From NCBI GenBank assembly GCA_003640385.1, contig RCAB01000151.1:62001-126000 (forward strand): a stretch of DNA of 64,000 bases. Reading direction: 5' to 3'. The notes beneath the pieces are model-generated. The model saw only the letters and a program-made list of their open reading frames with translations, was not told the origin of the DNA and searched no databases. The position numbers and the translations under genes are program-made. This document shows, in pieces, positions 59,203 to 64,000 of this stretch. The stretch's first letter is position 1. Every line of letters begins with the position of its first letter. Source of the DNA: Setaria digitata (taxonomy: Eukaryota; Nematoda; Chromadorea; Rhabditida; Setariidae).

Positions 59203-62200
59203 GTATGCTTTCTGTATGAGAAAACTGACAAATGAAACGTATGATTCAAAGGAATTTGCAGGACTTTGATAAACCATAACTAATTTTAAATGTTTTCAGC
59301 AAATTGAATAATATCACTCTAGCTCCTACATCTCTGATATTTAGTGAACGAAGAATTGAAGATTAGTAGAGAGAAAAAGGAAATATATAGGATGGAGAGG
59401 TTTTGTCTTGCATTTTGGAAATACAAGGCGACAATTTTAACTAGCCAGTAATCCTAGTCTTTGCTTAAGCTAAAATTTAAAGCAAAGAAGTAAAGAGAGT
59501 GAAAACACGAAGGGATAATTAATATTTTCAACTAGCTAGAAGAAAATAAAATTCTCATCATCATACAAAGCAGTCTTTCCCAGGATTATACCAAACCCTA
59601 AAAGCGGCTTGGAGGTGGAAATGTAATATGCCTTTATTGATGTGAAAGTGAAGCATATTGTTAAAGGTATGTTTTGCTGCGGATCGCTACAACTTGTAAC
59701 TCATTTAGGGCTCCCTTGGCATGTTGTTTAAAAAAAAAGGATCCCTGAAATTTTTGTTTCATTATTAATCGTTCAGTGCAACATATTTTTATTTAAATGA
59801 ATTAAATGGTCCATCAAATTTAGCCATTTATTTCATGTTTTACCTGAATTCATTTCATCTACTTATATATTCATCTAGAGGTTTTTGAATAGGCAGGCAA
59901 TTACGATTTTTTTTGTTTTCAGAATCATTAAAACACCAATTAGTTTTTTCCTTCTTCTTTTTTTTTTTTTTTTTTTTTTTTGAAATTCATCTGTGGAGCA
60001 TGCTAATTAAAAAAAAAAACAGCAAAGCAAAGTCAGTAAGGAATCAGGAAAGAGTTTATGAATTACAAATTCAGAACTTGAAAATAATTTGAAAATTTGG
60101 TTTTAAGAATGCTTATGTTTGAAATTTCCTCCTTTGTTAAAAATATATTTAGATTTAATTTTTTTTTTTTTTTTTTTGTATCTTTAGTTTAAAATAAATT
60201 TATTTTATAATTAATCGAGACATTTTGATCAATCAAGTGAGTGCTATAATTTTCTCTTGTATTAATCAGTTTTAACTCCTCACTGATGTCTCTTTCTATT
60301 CTTGATGATTGAAGAGACTTGCAATTTAGCACTTTTCATTAGAATAGACGATTTTGATGTATCCATTATCTATTTTTCTCTTTTTCCCACTATTGAGTTT
60401 CCCGAATTATTTCTCCTCTCACTGTCATAAAAGTGAAACAAAATATTACATATAATAATAAAATAGAAACATAGTTTTTGAATGGTTGTTCTATCTGTTT
60501 CTCTTTCATTGACTCGATTATTTTTAATTTTTCGTAGCTTCTCAGTAAGTGAAATACATGTTTCGTATATTCTTAATTGTTTAGCATATTTTTTGATACT
60601 ATTCTTTTGCCTCTCCCCATTACATCTAGACTAGTATTGCGATAGCTTCCTTAATGTTGAATTCTTTAAATTCTTCCTTGACCATAGATTTGTTAATCAA
60701 TGTTTGACAGTTATTGTTATATGTTTACTCTTCTTTCCTTCTGAAATTACCAATTATTATTACTGGTCATTGGAAGATAGGAATTTGAAGTAGTTGATGA
60801 AAGGCGTATCCTCAGTGCAGTGAAAAGTGGACTTGATTTTTTAATTTTGTGACTGAAGAGAAAAGAAAGAATAATTTTGACATTATTTAGACAGTGACAA
60901 CCATTAAAATTTCTTTAATGTAGTATTTCAAGGATAGCTACATTTTTTATATATTGAATCACTTGCTTAAATGAAATGGTTTGCTGTGATATTGTCGTAT
61001 TCCAGATCTTTCCCTCCTGTGTTAAAAATTCCTTTCATGTAAATTATTTTGCATATACAAGATAAGACAAAGAAAGCAAGGCTTCTAGCACATGTTCTGG
61101 GAAAGAAAATAATCGTTTCATTTTGATGAAGATCTTTTAAAACGTTTTTTATACAAATATTTTATCTGATTTTCTCCTCGTCTATCCAATGGATAAGTTG
61201 CATTAAATTCTATTATGTGTGTGTACTTTTTTTTCTCGATTAGACCTGAAGAGAGGATTGAAATTATTTTTCTTTTCTGTATATAGTTCTTAGTTTTCAT
61301 TTTCTCATTTTGCTTATGTTTTTTAAACGGAAGAGATGGAGACTAAAATGAAACTAGTTACAGTTAAGAAATAAAACGTCAAACAAAAGTTTAACGCGGA
61401 TTCACTCATTTCAGATATATGCATAACTTAAATGCATTCCTGCGTTGAAGTTTTCAGTTCCAGATGATTCACTACTAAAAAACAAGAAACTAGGGATGAA
61501 GTAATTTCCCAACATAATAGCAAGAATGAAACAGTAACTTCTTTACTAGAAGATGATATAATGTTTTTATAAGATGTAATTTATAAGCTTAAGTTTCAGG
61601 GAAACATTTTGAAGTATTTTAAAGCGAATCCCAAACCTCAAGTTGAATTTGTTGTCCTAAGTGAGAATTTTATAGTAACAGAAAAAAAAAAAGGAAATGC
61701 CAACTAATAATTTCGGTACCTTAGTATATATTATACAAGGAAATCAATCATAAAATTGGTCTGTGCATTCTTTTTATTTTCATTTTTTTTTTATCTATGA
61801 AAATCTTACTTGTCTTACGGAGTTTTTTCATTTTTCATACTTTGTCGATTGCGGGAGAAGGAGAATGAGGATTACAAAAATGAAAGTTAAACCCTATCCC
61901 ATGGGAAGTTTTCTTATCAGAAGCAGTGCTCTAAAATGAAACAGTTTTTGTCGAGATGACCAGAATTGGAAGTCTGATGCCAGTTTGGCAATCACAGTGC
62001 TTTAAGAGTTCCCATTTCTCCATAGTTTGCGATTCTGTACCTTCAGTAGAAATTAATGAAGAAGGAGAAATCTTATCACCAATATTGCATGATATTAAAT
62101 GTTAAGTACCATCAGCAATAGGCTGAAATAGCTAGCGATTTTTCTGACTGCTTGATAGGAATGTGATTTTCGAAACGCCACATGAGAAAATTTTTTTTCT

Positions 62201-63643
62201 CTTAGTCTGAGAGAGGTATCTTGTGCAGCAAACCAAGGAAGTTTTGAAATTTTTTCCTTTGGTCCCATATATATAGTGTTTTATACGGAAGGATATTCGT
62301 TCCATCAATTCATATTGACATTAGAATGGCTGTTTTAGTAAACTTAAAGCTCGTGTAAGAAGCATGAAGCTTTAAGTTTTCATTTAATTAATATTGCTGC
62401 TCGACGGTTTTCCTGTTGTTTTCATTTTCTTAAAAAAAGAAGAAAAAAAAAAAACTAAACTCAAGAAGTGATTTTGCAGAGGAAAAGATGGATTTTCACT
62501 AGTTTTGTTTAATCAAAAAAAAAGTTTCATATGTGACAGTTTAAAACAAATATAGAAAATGGAATGAAGACTTGAAGGATTTTGTAATCATTTTCACTCA
62601 GAGACATCGAAGATATCGGAGTTCTTTTGTAATAAGTGTTTCCACTTTCTCACTTTTCAGTTGGGCATAATGTCACAATTATTTTGAATGATACAATAAT
62701 CCATATAATAGTTGGATGAATAGTTTTACTAAATTTTGAAATATTTTCTGGTATCTCTTATCTTGAAACCTTTAAAACCTTTCATAAAACCGGAATTTTT
62801 TTCTTAAAGACTTCCCATCATTCATGACAGTAAGAGACAGCCTTATTCTGTTAAAAATGGAGTAGAAGAAGAATTCTATTTAATGAGTCTATCCATTTAG
62901 TTTTGATACCTAGCTTCATAGGTTTGAATTTTTCTTTTTTTTTTTCTTTTTCAGAGGCAATAAATGATGAAGCAGAAGCAACATCAAGTGATGAATCGGA
63001 AGATCCAGAATTTCGCGAGTTGGAAGAACGGTCGCAAATTGTTGAGAAATATGAAAGGGTATTTCAATTTACTATGATATTTTTTTTTTATTATTGGATA
63101 AATATCAGATAAATATTAGAATAAGGCTGCTCAAAGATTTGGTTTTTGCTTTTTCCTACTTCGGCAAGTAAATATGTGTTTTATTATAATATAATGATTA
63201 GATAATTCACTGCAGCATGCCATTCAATGGTCATTGATATTATTGTAAGTTAAGGCTATTCACATATCCGGCTGTTGAATTGTTTCTTATTATCTGTTAA
63301 TAAGATACTGATATTTGAAGCGTTGAGTACACGTCTTAACCCTTAATGTGGTGAGTTAGTACAGTAAATTGATCATTTCCAATCTTATGCGAAGAAAAAA
63401 ACATACTAATACATCTAATTGATATATTTTTATTTTACTGCAATAAATGCACAATGATTCAGGGACCTGAACAGGAAGTGGAAGAATGGGAAAATCCCGA
63501 TCTCGAATTATATAAAGTTACTGATCGATACGGGTTTATGCAGTATGGATTTTCCTAACTTGATTCCCAAATATTTTGTCGGTTATTTTAGTGGTTCTGA
63601 GAACCGAGGACCATTTTACAAAAAAGATTATTTCGTGTTGGTG

Positions 63644-63693
<50 letters not shown>

Positions 63694-64000
63694 AATATGC
63701 GATAATTTATATCCCAAAGACTGAAAAACTTGTCGTGTAACCGTTGGAATATTAGGCATAAGGACGAAGGAATCAATTTAAAAAATCAGAAATTATGTTA
63801 ATCTTTAAGTTTTCAAATCTAAATTTTAAGAAGTTAAAATTTTTCATTTACCTTCGCAATGTTTTTGCTTCTGGTTGGAACGACCTGGCTTGTTGCCGTT
63901 TTCATATAGTTGTGGAAATTCTTGCAATATTTTAGCAAGGATGTCCAAGAAATCTGTATGTATGAGTCAGCGGAAAAGAAACGAATGGTTAAGGAAGTTT
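58995..64000 (+). CDS. TBC/RabGAP protein of USP6NL (RN-tre) type, 5' part
   Basis: Coding exons: 58995-59202, 62955-63058, 63463-63542 and 63936-64000, continuing past the window. Splice phases agree throughout (1, 0, 2). The N-terminus is low in known motifs and becomes acidic (DEAEATSSDESEDPEF). It then reads RSQIVEKYERG, EEWENPDLELYKVTDRYGFM and a charged KKRMVKEV stretch. The 'I-V-x-KY-x-R-G ... W-E-x-x-D ... YKVTDR-[FY]-GF' block is the conserved lead-in to the TBC domain of USP6NL/RN-tre, a GAP for endosomal and Golgi Rab GTPases. The catalytic TBC domain with its Arg and Gln fingers should lie just to the right, so GAP activity cannot be judged here. The ATG at 58995 is the first after an in-frame TAA at 58980. 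An unseen upstream exon or another TBC subfamily is possible. Confidence 0.8.
62955..63058 (+). CDS. TBC gene exon 2
   Basis: After TTCTTTTTCAG the split codon gives Glu and the exon reads AINDEAEATSSDESEDPEF, RELEERSQIVEKYER. It is an acidic segment followed by the start of the conserved pre-TBC block. Ends in phase 0 at AGG|GTATTT. Confidence 0.85.
63463..63542 (+). CDS. TBC gene exon 3: WE..D / YKVTDRYGF block
   Basis: After GATTCAG it reads GPEQEVEEWENPDLELYKVT, DRYGFM. This closely follows the RN-tre pattern of KYDRG, then WEDxD, then YKVTDRFGF. It ends in phase 2 (CA|GTATGG), which with the next exon restores His, as in USP6NL (GFLH). Confidence 0.87.
63648..63691. repeat. (TA)n microsatellite
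   Basis: About 22 uninterrupted TA units in the intron between TBC exons 3 and 4. The Tyr/Ile minus-strand frame across it is an artefact. Confidence 0.95.
63936..64000 (+). CDS. TBC gene exon 4, truncated by window edge
   Basis: After ATATTTTAG the phase-2 junction gives His and the frame stays open to the last base: (H)KDVQEICMYESAEKKRMVKEV. In USP6NL the equivalent segment is a charged helix leading to the KWLKM motif at the start of the TBC region. The acceptor is good, but the assignment rests on a short stretch. Confidence 0.65.

Noticed and set aside
63588..63776. Minus-strand frame with Tyr/Ile repeats
   Set aside because: Translation of the (TA)n microsatellite.
1..64000. Bacterial endosymbiont (Wolbachia-type) insertion, CRISPR array or operon
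   Set aside because: No long bacterial-style open frames, repeat-spacer arrays or recognisable bacterial proteins are visible. Only a similarity search could exclude short nuclear insertions.

Overview
The window is AT-rich eukaryotic DNA full of poly-T/poly-A runs, with small exons, mostly T-rich ...TTTTCAG-type acceptors and a few very long introns. The best-supported gene reads as a nematode latrophilin, and its cytoplasmic tail carries blocks I know from C. elegans LAT-1 (YDYATI, a poly-proline run, SDDSAYSD). I therefore infer a nematode. The long introns fit a parasitic clade III/spirurid worm, but that last step is only inference.

Layout, left to right. Positions 1-26950 form a 27 kb stretch with no recognisable gene. 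It holds simple repeats, a perfect 15-bp hairpin (10920-10953), an eight-copy 43-bp minisatellite (14808-15151) and a few coding-like islands of unknown identity (19.3-19.6, 20.5-20.9, 22.7-23.0, 25.8-26.0 kb). Positions 26951-52557 hold a complete lat-1 gene on the + strand. I resolve it into 18 constitutive coding exons whose splice phases all agree. It encodes a signal peptide, a rhamnose-binding-lectin (RBL) domain, a Thr-rich linker, a HormR domain, a GAIN domain with GPS cleavage site, seven transmembrane segments and a proline-rich tail. The total is 1,076 residues, or 1,051 if a downstream acceptor is used for exon 16. Positions 52558-58994 hold the probable 3' UTR and intergenic DNA with a duplicated 49-bp element. 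From 58995 to the right edge lie the first four coding exons of a second + strand gene, a TBC/RabGAP protein of the USP6NL (RN-tre) type, cut off before its catalytic domain.

The main discovery is a second copy of the exon encoding the C-terminal half of the lectin domain (41835-41944), about 1 kb upstream of the standard one (42938-43059). Both keep the domain's cysteines and the CPxxxKYL core. Both enter in phase 2 and leave in phase 1, so either can join exon 2 to exon 4 but the two together break the frame. This is the arrangement expected of mutually exclusive exons that would swap half of the receptor's ligand-binding lectin domain.

Four single-N positions are flanked on both sides by near-identical sequence (13990-14034, 28824-29077, 39372-39638, 55752-55893). 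They look like unmerged contig overlaps, so these duplications should not be read as biology.
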